A stretch of 64,000 nucleotides of DNA from contig NGBS01000002.1 of the NCBI GenBank assembly GCA_002245135.1, positions 333,689-397,688 of the forward strand, given 5' to 3'. Shown here piece by piece: positions 46,001-59,200 of the stretch; within the stretch, counting starts at the first letter, position 1; each line of letters opens with the position of its first letter. The notes under the pieces are model-generated. The model did no database searches, was not told the DNA's origin, and was given only the letters and a program-made list of their open reading frames with translations. The stretch comes from Proteromonas lacertae. Its lineage: Eukaryota; Sar; Bigyra; Opalinata; Proteromonadidae. The position numbers and the translations under genes were made by a program.

Positions 46001-49000
46001 TGAATAACCTCATAAATTCATTTAACATATATTTTGGTGCAATACCATATACACAATTATTATCATTTTCAGTAAAGACTTCATCATTTTCTACTTTGGA
46101 ATAATCATCATCAGCTACATAAAACTGTTCATATATTACAGTTTCATCTGAATTACTACTAACAATATACTTTGGTATTGTTACATTATTCAAAGACTTA
46201 CTAAGAGATTGATAATATGATTTATCTTTTAAATTTTCAATATAATCATCTTTTATCTTATCCTTTTTCATTTCAAATGATTCAATTTTTGATATATCAG
46301 CATTCGTTCTTGGAGATATGCTATTTGAAGATTGAATTGATGATGTTCGCTTTGTATTATTCATTGTTTCATCTTTATTTAATATGAAATAATAGTTGTA
46401 GTACTCAAATAATTTGTGTTGAGCTAATAATGAATGATCCATAATGATGAAATTCCATAATATGTGATAATCAGTAGTAAGTATTCTCTCACAGAGTGGT
46501 TCAGATAATGATGATAAGTCATGTATAAATCTAATAATACGATCTTTCTGCATTTGATTAAATCTTTTGTAATTACTAACTAATCTTGGCAATAATTTAC
46601 CAACTGTATATGTGTAATATTTGAAATTTAAAATAAATAATTCACATAATTTCAATATTGGAATACACAAGTTGGGATAATTGTCTAAATTGAGGATTAT
46701 GGAGTATATAAACATCGATATTACTTTGGAATCATATCGACGATATAATACAGAAAATAGATATTTATTATTCAACATTGTATTATTCTCAGCAGATAGT
46801 AATGATATTTCTTCATTTTCTTGGATTAGATTTGTTATAAAACTAATGATTGATTTTACTAAGGATTCTTCTTCACTTTCATCTAATAGTAGTTGAATTG
46901 TTTCTAAATTGATCTTTTCACTTAATAGCTTTCGAAATTCACGATGAGATGAATAATGACTTAATATCAAAAAGATATATACATCATATAGTAAATAACT
47001 ATCTTCATTCTTAAACATTTCACACAACTTTAACATTATATTCTTATTATTCATTTTGTTACTGTTATATTTTGTAAAATTACATAAACTGTATAACACT
47101 AAACACAATAACAATTTCCAATTACTTTGTAAATCTCTGTGGATCATTTTCAAGTACATTTCATCATATTTGTGATTGTCTTTATATTCTATTAATAACG
47201 GACTTAGTAATGAATAGATATGAACTTTTATCTTCATATAATTCAAATGATTATCTTTTAATAATTCCATCAAACTTTCATATTGACATTTGATTATTTC
47301 GATATTATTTTCATTCGAAAATGACATATAATTTAATATACATAATATCACATAGATTGAATCAATTATTGGATTATTATGTTTTAAATAAATATATAAT
47401 TTGGATTTTTGTCTTTTGTCACATCTTCCAATATAATTTATAAATTCTTTTATTAATTCTTCTTTGTATCTTATTAATTCATTCGATATTAATGACGTTG
47501 TTGAAGGTATTCTTGGTGATACAATTTCATTATATGATATGGACAGTGACGATGATGGTGATGGTAATACTAATAATGGTGAATTATTCAATGATAAACC
47601 ATTATTCTCTTCTACTTCATTTCTTTCTCTTAAGGATCTTTCATCATCATATATAATTGGACAATCTATTGGATCAATCTTGATTTTAGCTTTCTTTATT
47701 ATATTTCCATATCGAATCTCTTTAGCATTTAATATACTTTTTATACACAACAAACCATTTCGTTCTATCTCGTATTTTTTACTCTTTAAACATTTATATA
47801 TTATTACTAACATCTTATCTATTTCCAATGAAGAAAATGATTCAAACAACTTATGACAAAAGAAATATGTAAGAATTGATAATCGATATAATAGTTTATC
47901 TTCAAATTCACAGGTTTTTATCTCTATTACATTGTTTATATATTTATTCAACAGTATATTGTAGGATTTAACCAATAAACTATAATTAGCTGCTGGTTGA
48001 GGTAGAAAGGAACAAAGAGCACTGAAAGATCTTATTATATCAATTATTATATCACTGTTCGTTTCATTACTTACATAATAATCTATCAAATTTAGCAATT
48101 CTCTTAAATAGGATGATAAATATCGAATATGAGTTTGATTACAATGTTTCAGAGTTTTTAATAAGCTTATTTTGATTTTTTCTTGGTAAATTGGATCAAT
48201 TTTATCACTCTTAGGTAAGATTAGTCCAATTATATTCTGTTTTATAAACTCTTCTCGAATTACACTATAATCCAATAATTCATTTATCTCATCTAAATGA
48301 TCTTTATTCAATTTCTTCAACTTGGGATATACCCAGGATAGATTCTATTATATAAGAATAAATGCAAATATATATATACATATTTACTTAAAGCAGTTGT
48401 TATATTATCTCTTATATATTTATTAGCAACATAAACTAAATCATACAATTCATTAAATATTATATATAATGTATGATTTCGATTCTTATAAGGTATTATA
48501 CTTGAATCATTATTTATCATATTATCATATTTATAACTTGTATTCTCTATATTCTTCATATTCACCATCTTCTTCTTCAAATCTTCTAATTGTTCGATTA
48601 TTTGATCTATTGTCAATTTTTCAATGTTGTTATTACTCGTTCTTCTACTCAGTTTGGTTGTTCTATTAAATTTATCATAGTATTTATAAGCTTTTAGATT
48701 CTTATTTATATCAATATCTAATAATGGACTTTCTATATTACTTAACATTTCACAGTACTTTCGAATCTCAGAACGAATCTCTTTATTACTTAAACTCATT
48801 TTTCTTTGGTATTTATCTAATAAATAACATATTGTATTGGATAGACTTTTTATTAGTTTTAATGGACTTATTTTATTCAATGGATATTGGTTATTCACCA
48901 AATAAATATTTCGTAGTTTGTTGTTATACACAAATGGTTTGTCTCCAAAATTGGTATGAAATTTTATTGAATTGGTGCTTGTATAAATCACTGGATAATA

Positions 49001-50135
49001 TTCAGTTGTATAATAATGTTTATAATCACGAATTTCTATTTTATTATCTTCATTATTATCAATTATATAAAACAGCTTTTGACTGATTGGATTTATTCCA
49101 CAACCTATTGTATTACCTGCTACACACTCCGTTTCATCAAATGTTAATAATCCTAAATCTCTTAAGATTGTTTCATCACTTATTTCTAATGAAAATTGAT
49201 TTGGATCAGGTAAAAAACCACAAATTATATTACTATCTTTATCACATTTTAATATACTTATCTCAAAATAAAATGAAGGATAATTATTCCATTCTTTAGA
49301 TAGATTTTGAAGTAGATTTAATTTCGATTCACATGATTTACGAGATGGAACTGCTGCTGGACATGATAAAGATCTCGATAAAGATTGTACTGATTGAGAT
49401 GAATCAAAGGCTTCTGCTCTACTTTTCTTTTGAAATGTAAATGTTATTGGTCTTTCCATATTATATAACACTTCATTGATATTGGGTATATAATTCAATC
49501 TTATATCATTCACTTGAATCAATCTATCACCTATTTCCATTAATATTGAACATTCATATTCTAATATAAACTCTTTCTCTTCTAATCCTATTTCACTTAT
49601 ACTATAATAATAATATTCATCTTCTTCTTTTGTGTTGTTTCTTTTTAGTTTGAATGGAATTATTCCTTTTCCTATTGTTACTCTGTATGTGTTTTGCAAT
49701 TCAGATGGAGTACGAGGTGATTTAGCATTTATATTCACATTCATACACTTTTGAGTCATTATCCTTTTATTCTCAAAACAGTTGGAAATACAGTATTTAC
49801 ATAACAGCGTTGGTTTGTTTATTTCATTGGGAATAAAAAGTGGCTCTATATCTACTGTGTTGTATGCTGTTAGTGGATCGTGACATCTTTGGCAGATTTC
49901 TAACTTATTAAATATAAACTATATACTTATTACAGAAGTAAATGGTTCTAGTCTTGTACTACGTTTATCACTATAACAAAGGTGAGGAATTGCACTGTTG
50001 GCATAAACTAAACTCATTCTGTTCAGAATTCTACAATTATTACAAATAATAAATATACGGATTAGTTAGCACTGTTAATCCATCGTCACTGAGAGTGATA
50101 TCTTCATGATTACACCAACGATAGTGACGATCCAT
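43040..50135 (-). CDS. NLR-like giant protein: zinc site, PDZ-like, SPRY, ARM-like, LRR, CHAT protease, P-loop NTPase (left copy)
   Basis: About 2,330 codons from MDRHYRWCNHEDITLSDDG. Introns of about 28, 30 and 35 nt (48345-48379) join in frame. In order: a Cys-rich segment (LEICQRCHDPL, LLCKYCISNC); a PDZ-like strand set (GDRLIQVNDIRLN); SPRY (FYFEISILKCDKDSNI, NTIGCGINPISQKLFYII); a ~900-residue helical, armadillo-like region; leucine-rich repeats (VESFDFSNNNI, LRMLHLNNNNI, LVTFDISENEF). The CHAT domain has FHYAGHVG and LVYLNACYN. Its His and Cys are 45 residues apart, as in caspase-fold peptidases. The P-loop NTPase follows (HGKEGTGKS; CLIHVES; FIITTRD like NB-ARC). One extra base near 45366, relative to the right arm, breaks the frame inside the LRRs. 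A sequencing slip is likely. It is probably a cytosolic sensor-protease; function is inferred. Confidence 0.8.
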
Positions 50136-50610
50136 TTGATTTAATAAAATCTGGGGATTTCTAACTTTTCGCACCTAATATTTTTTAAATGCTCAATATT
50201 CTATGAATGTAAAGATAAAGAAAATAATGATGAATAAAAATGAATAGTGGTATATGTAATCTGCATTAATCTGGAATGATGATATTGTAATTGTTACTAT
50301 GAAGTAATAAAGAGTGTGTGAGATATTAATAGTTAAATGAATGGAATAAAAATTGAAATGAGTGTTTTATTAATTTATTGACTGCATTATGAAGCAATAT
50401 GAGGTGTGTTTGTTGTAGTTTGATTGCTTTCAATAATTATTTGATGAAGATGTTATGTCTATATAATGACATATTAATATAATGATGTGTAATGTGAATA
50501 AAACGAATATATATTTAAAAAATAGAATTGTAAAGAATATTTCATTGGTAATTTGAATAGATATTGTAAAGTTATTTTTCCGATTAACTCATTTTGTTTG
50601 TTATTTGACT
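50136..50610. other. Divergent intergenic region between the CHAT gene and GTP cyclohydrolase II
   Basis: About 475 bp, AT-rich, mirrored exactly at 55788-56262. A splice-acceptor-like TATTAG lies just before the CHAT ATG, so an extra 5' exon or leader intron is possible. Confidence 0.45.
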
Positions 50611-51545
50611 ATGGCTACTGCTGTTTGTCATTTGAGATGTTTTTATCCATATAATGAAGATATGAGTGATTGTATGAATGAAAATGACTGCTGTTTATTT
50701 GATGATAAGAAGATGAGTAAAGATTTAAAAAGCGAATATAGTGAAAATGAAGATAAATGCATAAAGAAAGTAGAATCTGATTTACCTGAAATAATAAAGA
50801 GTAAATTACAATCAATTCATGTTTCTTGTTTCTCAGAAGCAATTCTACCAACAAATGTAGGTAAATTTCGTATTCGAGTATACACCTCGTTAGAATGTCG
50901 TGATTTGTATGATTTATAAATTGATAATTTTAAAATGAATAGTTCATTTCAACCAGTTGCATTAATATCAGGTAAAATCGAAAATAGTAGTAGTGTAGCT
51001 GTTCGTGTTCATGATCAATGTTTTACATCTGAAGTATTTGGATCAAAGAAATGTGATTGTAAAGAACAATTAGAACATGCAAAAAGTTATATAAAAGAGA
51101 ATAGTGGAATGGTAATCTATCTTCAACAAGAAGGTCGTGGAATAGGTTTAGCAAACAAAATAGCTGCTTATCATTTGCAAGATGATGGTAAAGATACAGT
51201 AGAAGCTAATCGATGTTTAGGTTTAGAAGATGATTATCGAACTTATGAATGTGTAAAACAGATATTGGAAGATTTACATATTTCTTCAATCCGATTAATG
51301 ACAAATAATCCTTATAAGAAAATGTGGTATAAAATATAAAAATAATAATATAAATACATAGTTTGGAACAATTAGGTATAAAGATAGACAGTTTAATTCC
51401 TGTAATAATAAAACCGAATGAATATGATATAGGTTATTTACACTGTAAAGCTGAAAGAATGGGTCATTTTTTACCTTTATATAAACTTTCAAATACTGAT
51501 AATAAAACTGAAAAAGATAATGTTGAGAATGAAATAATAATGTGA
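50611..51545 (+). CDS. RIB1: GTP cyclohydrolase II (left-arm copy)
   Basis: Exons 50611-50906, 50943-51323 and 51362-51545 sum to 287 codons including stop. The catalytic core is clear: RVHDQCFTSEVFGSKKCDCK holds the three zinc-binding cysteines, YLQQEGRGIGLANKIAAYHL the conserved GRGIGL segment, and DTVEANRCLGLEDDYRTYE and LMTNNPYKK the GTP and active-site region. It opens the GTP ring to a 2,5-diaminopyrimidine and formate as the first committed step of riboflavin synthesis. The N-terminal ~100 residues are an acidic extension with no known role. The C-terminal extension after YLHCKAERMGHFLPLYKL is short. There is no fused DHBP synthase (RibB), as in fungi. The second intron starts GTGGTAT. 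Confidence 0.93.
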
Positions 51546-52054
51546 AAATAGTTATAATTGTTATTATTTTGATTATATTTTAATTTTATTTTTGTTTGGT
51601 AATTGAGTGTTGAAAAAATATAGTTATATATTGAGCTTTTTTCTATTTTTCTCTATAAAATGTTGTATATTAACACAAATATCATATAGTTGTAATAATT
51701 AAGTGATTATGTTTATTTATACCACACTTTCTGTAACTTTATACATTTTTTATACATTTTTAATCCAAAAACATGAAATATTAAAAAAACTATTGTTGAT
51801 GATATAAGTAGATGGTTATTGAAAGGCGCAGATTTAGTAGCAAATACAGAATGATTGATAAATATACATAAATTTGTTATTATTTTTATTGTGTGTTGAG
51901 TAATCTTTGAAATAATATTCATGCTCATTTTATTTGTTTCACTTCTTCATTCATCTACATCATTCCTCATTATTGATTTATTCAGTGTAACTGATTTGAA
52001 TGAGAATGAAACGATCACATTTCAAAAACAATTCCAAAATCATATTTTGCTGAA
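51546..52054. other. Region crossing the inner edge of the left arm
   Basis: No supported gene. The inverted-repeat boundary is at 51771; sequence from 51772 onward is unique spacer. Confidence 0.6.
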
Positions 52055-54180
52055 ATGAAAGTAATAAATAATGAAATTGGTGAAAATGGGTATGAATGAT
52101 AAAATTTGATTTTATAGACTAAGTCGAATACTAGTGAATAATGGTTATGGTGATTTGAAAGTGAAAATAGGAAGTGAAGAAGTTGTATGTGTGAAGAGTA
52201 TCTTGATGAATGGGAATGATACATTAAAGAAATTATTGAATGATGAAAAGCAGAGTGGAGTATTAGAATTATATGAAAAATGTGAAATAAAGTCATTTTT
52301 AGAGATAGAGAAATACTACAGTGGTGGTTGTATGGAATTGAGTGATGATAATGTTTGTGATATTCTGAGATTCAGTATCTATTACAATGACAATCGAATA
52401 ATGATAATCTGTAAAAGCTATATAAAGAAACATGTAAATGATTCAATAATGATGGAAATATTTTCTATGTTGAATGGATTAAAGATAAATCAATTGAATG
52501 AATTGCGAGAGATGAGTGAAGAATATGTAAAAATGAATGTATTTAAATACTTGAATGATGGTATATAAATGAATTTGTGATTTTCTTTGAATAGATGAAT
52601 TATTATTAAAACTGAATTTAGAATCAATGAAGTTTCTATTGAATAATGATGAATTATTAATAAAGAATGAGAGTTGGTTATTGAATCGTTTATTGAAATG
52701 GTATGTAAGAGTATTGAAAGAAGAGTGTGAAGAAAATGAAGAAGAATTGTATTGTATTGTTGAATTATTAAAAACAAAAATCCATTTAAATGAAATAAAT
52801 AAAGACGAAATATGTGAAAAAAATTTATTAGAATTATCGAAATTAAAAATCTGTATAGATGACTATATAAATCATCATACCTGTGTAAATATAGAAGAAG
52901 TGAAGAATGTTGAATTGATGAAGATAATAATTCAAAATTATATGAAAGAAGAATCCAAAATAGAATTGAATGAAAATATATTAGAGAAGTTAAATCGTGA
53001 AGAAATCAAAGAAGAAGTGATAAAATTATTAAAAAATGAAGATATAAAAATGATCGAAATAGTTTTAAATATAATAATTGAAATGAAAATATGTGAAATA
53101 ATACCTATTGGAATAAAGAATGATTTATTATTAAAACTCATATATGAATATAAAAGATTTAAAAGAAATCGAACCTTGAAGTGTTTATGTATATTTGTTG
53201 ATGATAAGGAGTATATTTCAACAATGAAGTGTCTTTGTGGAAAAGAAATTCTTTATAGAATATTAAACAATGGATGTTATTTAAGTTCCAAATCCAAAGA
53301 ATTGTTAATCGAATATATTCAAGAAATGAAATTGAATGAGAATGGAGAAGAAGAGATGAGTAATATCATTATAGATGAAGAATTATTAGAGAAATTAAAA
53401 ATAAAAGAAATCACATCATTTTCATATCCTCATTTAGAATATTTATTAATGGTAAATGAAGAAATGTCAATAATTCCTTCATTTGATGGATCAAGATGTG
53501 AATTTTCAATCAATCCATCCTTACCTGATGGAATAATGATAGATAGAGAAAATGGAATAATACATGGTAAAATGAATGATAGTTGTGAAAAGAGAGAATA
53601 TGAAATAATCTGTAAAAATGTAAGAAGTGAAAAGAAATTTAAAATCTCATTAGAATTTATTGATATAAAATTCACAGAATTAAATAAAAGTGGAGATATA
53701 ACAATCTCAAATAATGGAAAAGTAATAACAAATCCTCATAATGGTTTTAATCATTGTTATTTAAATTTGAAGATGGAAAATGGAGTTTATCACATCAAAT
53801 ATAAATTTCATAAAAATCAATCAAATAGTAATAATAATATATTCTTAGGATTATCAACAAATAATACATATTCTGGTATTAACATTTATAATCAATCAAC
53901 AACATGCAATTATTATGCATTTAATGGCAAAAGTCAAGATATTGCAAGATATTGTCATATTGGAACAGTTGTTACAGTAAATCCAAATTTCAAAAATCAT
54001 GGAGATGGTTCAATTTATGAAGTGATTGTTGATATGAATAAAAGAGAATTTTGGATTAGTCATAATAATTCATCTCCTGTTTTACTTGTTAAAGATTTGC
54101 CATCTCCATTATATCCATATGCTATTCCTTACAATAATTATGCCTCTTTTGAATTATTATCAGTTTCTCATCAAAATTAA
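52055..54180 (+). CDS. BTB-BACK protein with Ig-like and SPRY-like C-terminal domains
   Basis: Exons 52055-52089, 52118-52560 and 52595-54180 give exactly 687 residues, with introns of 28 and 34 nt. The N-terminal BTB fold reads GDLKVKIGSEEVVCVKSILM, KKLLNDEKQSGVLEL, then EIEKYYSGGCMELSDDNV. A BACK-like helical region continues (FLLNNDELLIKNESWLLNRL). A Lys/Glu-rich helical middle comes next. A small Ig-like module has FSINPSLPDGIMIDRENGII (He_PIG pattern). It ends in a beta-rich, SPRY-like domain (FHKNQSNSNNNIFLGLST, GDGSIYEVIVDMNKREFWIS). BTB-BACK proteins are commonly Cullin-3 adaptors, so a substrate-recruiting role for the SPRY end is plausible. The gene is alone between the two inverted arms. 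Confidence 0.75.
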
Positions 54181-54252
54181 ATATTTTTAACTCTAAATAA
54201 ATTATATAAATATATATTAATTGCATTTTTATCTTTAAATAGATGAAATAAA

Positions 54253-54600
54253 TTGAATTTAATATTCTGTGGTGCGAAAAATTATAAACCCCCAAATTCT
54301 TTAAAAATTAAAATTCATTACTATTCTTGCTTCAATTGTGAATATATTAACATCAATAGCTATGAGTATGGAGTAATAGCATGTTATTTTGAAAATTTAA
54401 AAAAGAAGAATATTGGTGATTTCTTTATAGGAAAGAGATTATCTATAGCTGACATTGAAGTATATGATACATCTTATCTTTGTGATGCTTATTCAAACGG
54501 TTTAATAAAGAAAAATTCAACATTAAAAGAATTTATGGAAGCGTTTGAAAAACAACCTAAATATGCTGAATATTGTAAATCATCACGACATCATAGATAA
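54253..54600 (+). pseudogene. C-terminal fragment of a GST
   Basis: Contains the helical half only: YFENLKKKNIGDFFIGKRLS, IADIEVYDTSYLCDAYSNGL and KEFMEAFEKQPKYAEY, aligning by eye to the two full GSTs in this window (NEGDWFVGKTPSIAD). The glutathione-binding N-terminal domain is missing. Upstream residues (IFCGAKNYKPPNSLKIKI) look unrelated, and the start codon offered is TTG. It ends 27 bp from the inner edge of the right arm, so it may mark the breakpoint of the rearrangement. An alternative is a spliced gene whose 5' exons were lost. Confidence 0.6.
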
Positions 54601-54852
54601 ATTTATTATACTATGAAAATTTCGTATTTTTGGATTAAAAATGTATAAAAAATGTATAAAGTTACAGAAAGTGTGGTATAAATAAACATAATCACTTAAT
54701 TATTACAACTATATGATATTTGTGTTAATATACAACATTTTATAGAGAAAAATAGAAAAAAGCTCAATATATAACTATATTTTTTCAACACTCAATTACC
54801 AAACAAAAATAAAATTAAAATATAATCAAAATAATAACAATTATAACTATTT

Positions 54853-55787
54853 TCACATTATTATTTCATTCTCAACATTATCTTTTTCAGTTTTATTATC
54901 AGTATTTGAAAGTTTATATAAAGGTAAAAAATGACCCATTCTTTCAGCTTTACAGTGTAAATAACCTATATCATATTCATTCGGTTTTATTATTACAGGA
55001 ATTAAACTGTCTATCTTTATACCTAATTGTTCCAAACTATGTATTTATATTATTATTTTTATATTTTATACCACATTTTCTTATAAGGATTATTTGTCAT
55101 TAATCGGATTGAAGAAATATGTAAATCTTCCAATATCTGTTTTACACATTCATAAGTTCGATAATCATCTTCTAAACCTAAACATCGATTAGCTTCTACT
55201 GTATCTTTACCATCATCTTGCAAATGATAAGCAGCTATTTTGTTTGCTAAACCTATTCCACGACCTTCTTGTTGAAGATAGATTACCATTCCACTATTCT
55301 CTTTTATATAACTTTTTGCATGTTCTAATTGTTCTTTACAATCACATTTCTTTGATCCAAATACTTCAGATGTAAAACATTGATCATGAACACGAACAGC
55401 TACACTACTACTATTTTCGATTTTACCTGATATTAATGCAACTGGTTGAAATGAACTATTCATTTTAAAATTATCAATTTATAAATCATACAAATCACGA
55501 CATTCTAACGAGGTGTATACTCGAATACGAAATTTACCTACATTTGTTGGTAGAATTGCTTCTGAGAAACAAGAAACATGAATTGATTGTAATTTACTCT
55601 TTATTATTTCAGGTAAATCAGATTCTACTTTCTTTATGCATTTATCTTCATTTTCACTATATTCGCTTTTTAAATCTTTACTCATCTTCTTATCATCAAA
55701 TAAACAGCAGTCATTTTCATTCATACAATCACTCATATCTTCATTATATGGATAAAAACATCTCAAATGACAAACAGCAGTAGCCAT
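54853..55787 (-). CDS. RIB1: GTP cyclohydrolase II (right-arm copy)
   Basis: A mirror of the left copy, with the same three exons and identical peptide including the zinc cysteines and GRGIGL segment. It faces away from the CHAT copy across the same 475-bp gap. If both arms are real, the locus has two equal riboflavin-pathway genes. Confidence 0.9.
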
Positions 55788-56262
55788 AGTCAAATAACAA
55801 ACAAAATGAGTTAATCGGAAAAATAACTTTACAATATCTATTCAAATTACCAATGAAATATTCTTTACAATTCTATTTTTTAAATATATATTCGTTTTAT
55901 TCACATTACACATCATTATATTAATATGTCATTATATAGACATAACATCTTCATCAAATAATTATTGAAAGCAATCAAACTACAACAAACACACCTCATA
56001 TTGCTTCATAATGCAGTCAATAAATTAATAAAACACTCATTTCAATTTTTATTCCATTCATTTAACTATTAATATCTCACACACTCTTTATTACTTCATA
56101 GTAACAATTACAATATCATCATTCCAGATTAATGCAGATTACATATACCACTATTCATTTTTATTCATCATTATTTTCTTTATCTTTACATTCATAGAAT
56201 ATTGAGCATTTAAAAAATATTAGGTGCGAAAAGTTAGAAATCCCCAGATTTTATTAAATCAA

Positions 56263-59200
56263 ATGGATCGTCACTATCGTTGGTGTAATCATGAAGATAT
56301 CACTCTCAGTGACGATGGATTAACAGTGCTAACTAATCCGTATATTTATTATTTGTAATAATTGTAGAATTCTGAACAGAATGAGTTTAGTTTATGCCAA
56401 CAGTGCAATTCCTCACCTTTGTTATAGTGATAAACGTAGTACAAGACTAGAACCATTTACTTCTGTAATAAGTATATAGTTTATATTTAATAAGTTAGAA
56501 ATCTGCCAAAGATGTCACGATCCACTAACAGCATACAACACAGTAGATATAGAGCCACTTTTTATTCCCAATGAAATAAACAAACCAACGCTGTTATGTA
56601 AATACTGTATTTCCAACTGTTTTGAGAATAAAAGGATAATGACTCAAAAGTGTATGAATGTGAATATAAATGCTAAATCACCTCGTACTCCATCTGAATT
56701 GCAAAACACATACAGAGTAACAATAGGAAAAGGAATAATTCCATTCAAACTAAAAAGAAACAACACAAAAGAAGAAGATGAATATTATTATTATAGTATA
56801 AGTGAAATAGGATTAGAAGAGAAAGAGTTTATATTAGAATATGAATGTTCAATATTAATGGAAATAGGTGATAGATTGATTCAAGTGAATGATATAAGAT
56901 TGAATTATATACCCAATATCAATGAAGTGTTATATAATATGGAAAGACCAATAACATTTACATTTCAAAAGAAAAGTAGAGCAGAAGCCTTTGATTCATC
57001 TCAATCAGTACAATCTTTATCGAGATCTTTATCATGTCCAGCAGCAGTTCCATCTCGTAAATCATGTGAATCGAAATTAAATCTACTTCAAAATCTATCT
57101 AAAGAATGGAATAATTATCCTTCATTTTATTTTGAGATAAGTATATTAAAATGTGATAAAGATAGTAATATAATTTGTGGTTTTTTACCTGATCCAAATC
57201 AATTTTCATTAGAAATAAGTGATGAAACAATCTTAAGAGATTTAGGATTATTAACATTTGATGAAACGGAGTGTGTAGCAGGTAATACAATAGGTTGTGG
57301 AATAAATCCAATCAGTCAAAAGCTGTTTTATATAATTGATAATAATGAAGATAATAAAATAGAAATTCGTGATTATAAACATTATTATACAACTGAATAT
57401 TATCCAGTGATTTATACAAGCACCAATTCAATAAAATTTCATACCAATTTTGGAGACAAACCATTTGTGTATAACAACAAACTACGAAATATTTATTTGG
57501 TGAATAACCAATATCCATTGAATAAAATAAGTCCATTAAAACTAATAAAAAGTCTATCCAATACAATATGTTATTTATTAGATAAATACCAAAGAAAAAT
57601 GAGTTTAAGTAATAAAGAGATTCGTTCTGAGATTCGAAAGTACTGTGAAATGTTAAGTAATATAGAAAGTCCATTATTAGATATTGATATAAATAAGAAT
57701 CTAAAAGCTTATAAATACTATGATAAATTTAATAGAACAACCAAACTGAGTAGAAGAACGAGTAATAACAACATTGAAAAATTGACAATAGATCAAATAA
57801 TCGAACAATTAGAAGATTTGAAGAAGAAGATGGTGAATATGAAGAATATAGAGAATACAAGTTATAAATATGATAATATGATAAATAATGATTCAAGTAT
57901 AATACCTTATAAGAATCGAAATCATACATTATATATAATATTTAATGAATTGTATGATTTAGTTTATGTTGCTAATAAATATATAAGAGATAATATAACA
58001 ACTGCTTTAAGTAAATATGTATATATATATTTGCATTTATTCTTATATAATAGAATCTATCCTGGGTATATCCCAAGTTGAAGAAATTGAATAAAGATCA
58101 TTTAGATGAGATAAATGAATTATTGGATTATAGTGTAATTCGAGAAGAGTTTATAAAACAGAATATAATTGGACTAATCTTACCTAAGAGTGATAAAATT
58201 GATCCAATTTACCAAGAAAAAATCAAAATAAGCTTATTAAAAACTCTGAAACATTGTAATCAAACTCATATTCGATATTTATCATCCTATTTAAGAGAAT
58301 TGCTAAATTTGATAGATTATTATGTAAGTAATGAAACGAACAGTGATATAATAATTGATATAATAAGATCTTTCAGTGCTCTTTGTTCCTTTCTACCTCA
58401 ACCAGCAGCTAATTATAGTTTATTGGTTAAATCCTACAATATACTGTTGAATAAATATATAAACAATGTAATAGAGATAAAAACCTGTGAATTTGAAGAT
58501 AAACTATTATATCGATTATCAATTCTTACATATTTCTTTTGTCATAAGTTGTTTGAATCATTTTCTTCATTGGAAATAGATAAGATGTTAGTAATAATAT
58601 ATAAATGTTTAAAGAGTAAAAAATACGAGATAGAACGAAATGGTTTGTTGTGTATAAAAAGTATATTAAATGCTAAAGAGATTCGATATGGAAATATAAT
58701 AAAGAAAGCTAAAATCAAGATTGATCCAATAGATTGTCCAATTATATATGATGATGAAAGATCCTTAAGAGAAAGAAATGAAGTAGAAGAGAATAATGGT
58801 TTATCATTGAATAATTCACCATTATTAGTATTACCATCACCATCATCGTCACTGTCCATATCATATAATGAAATTGTATCACCAAGAATACCTTCAACAA
58901 CGTCATTAATATCGAATGAATTAATAAGATACAAAGAAGAATTAATAAAAGAATTTATAAATTATATTGGAAGATGTGACAAAAGACAAAAATCCAAATT
59001 ATATATTTATTTAAAACATAATAATCCAATAATTGATTCAATCTATGTGATATTATGTATATTAAATTATATGTCATTTTCGAATGAAAATAATATCGAA
59101 ATAATCAAATGTCAATATGAAAGTTTGATGGAATTATTAAAAGATAATCATTTGAATTATATGAAGATAAAAGTTCATATCTATTCATTACTAAGTCCGT

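Larger units (their letters stand above)
42393..51771 (+). repeat. Left arm of a large inverted duplication
   Basis: It pairs in reverse complement with 54627-64000. Position sums are constant at 106,398 from 51771 back to about 45370, then drift to 106,393 through single-base differences. The left arm carries MED31, the CHAT gene and GTP cyclohydrolase II. The inner edge is sharp: identity ends after AATCCAAAAA at 51771. The outer edge is unknown because the partner arm leaves the window. Confidence 0.95.

Noticed and set aside
50136-50610. Possible extra 5' exon of the CHAT gene
   Set aside because: An acceptor-like TATTAG is present but no upstream exon with an ATG in frame could be found; the ATG at 50135 was kept.
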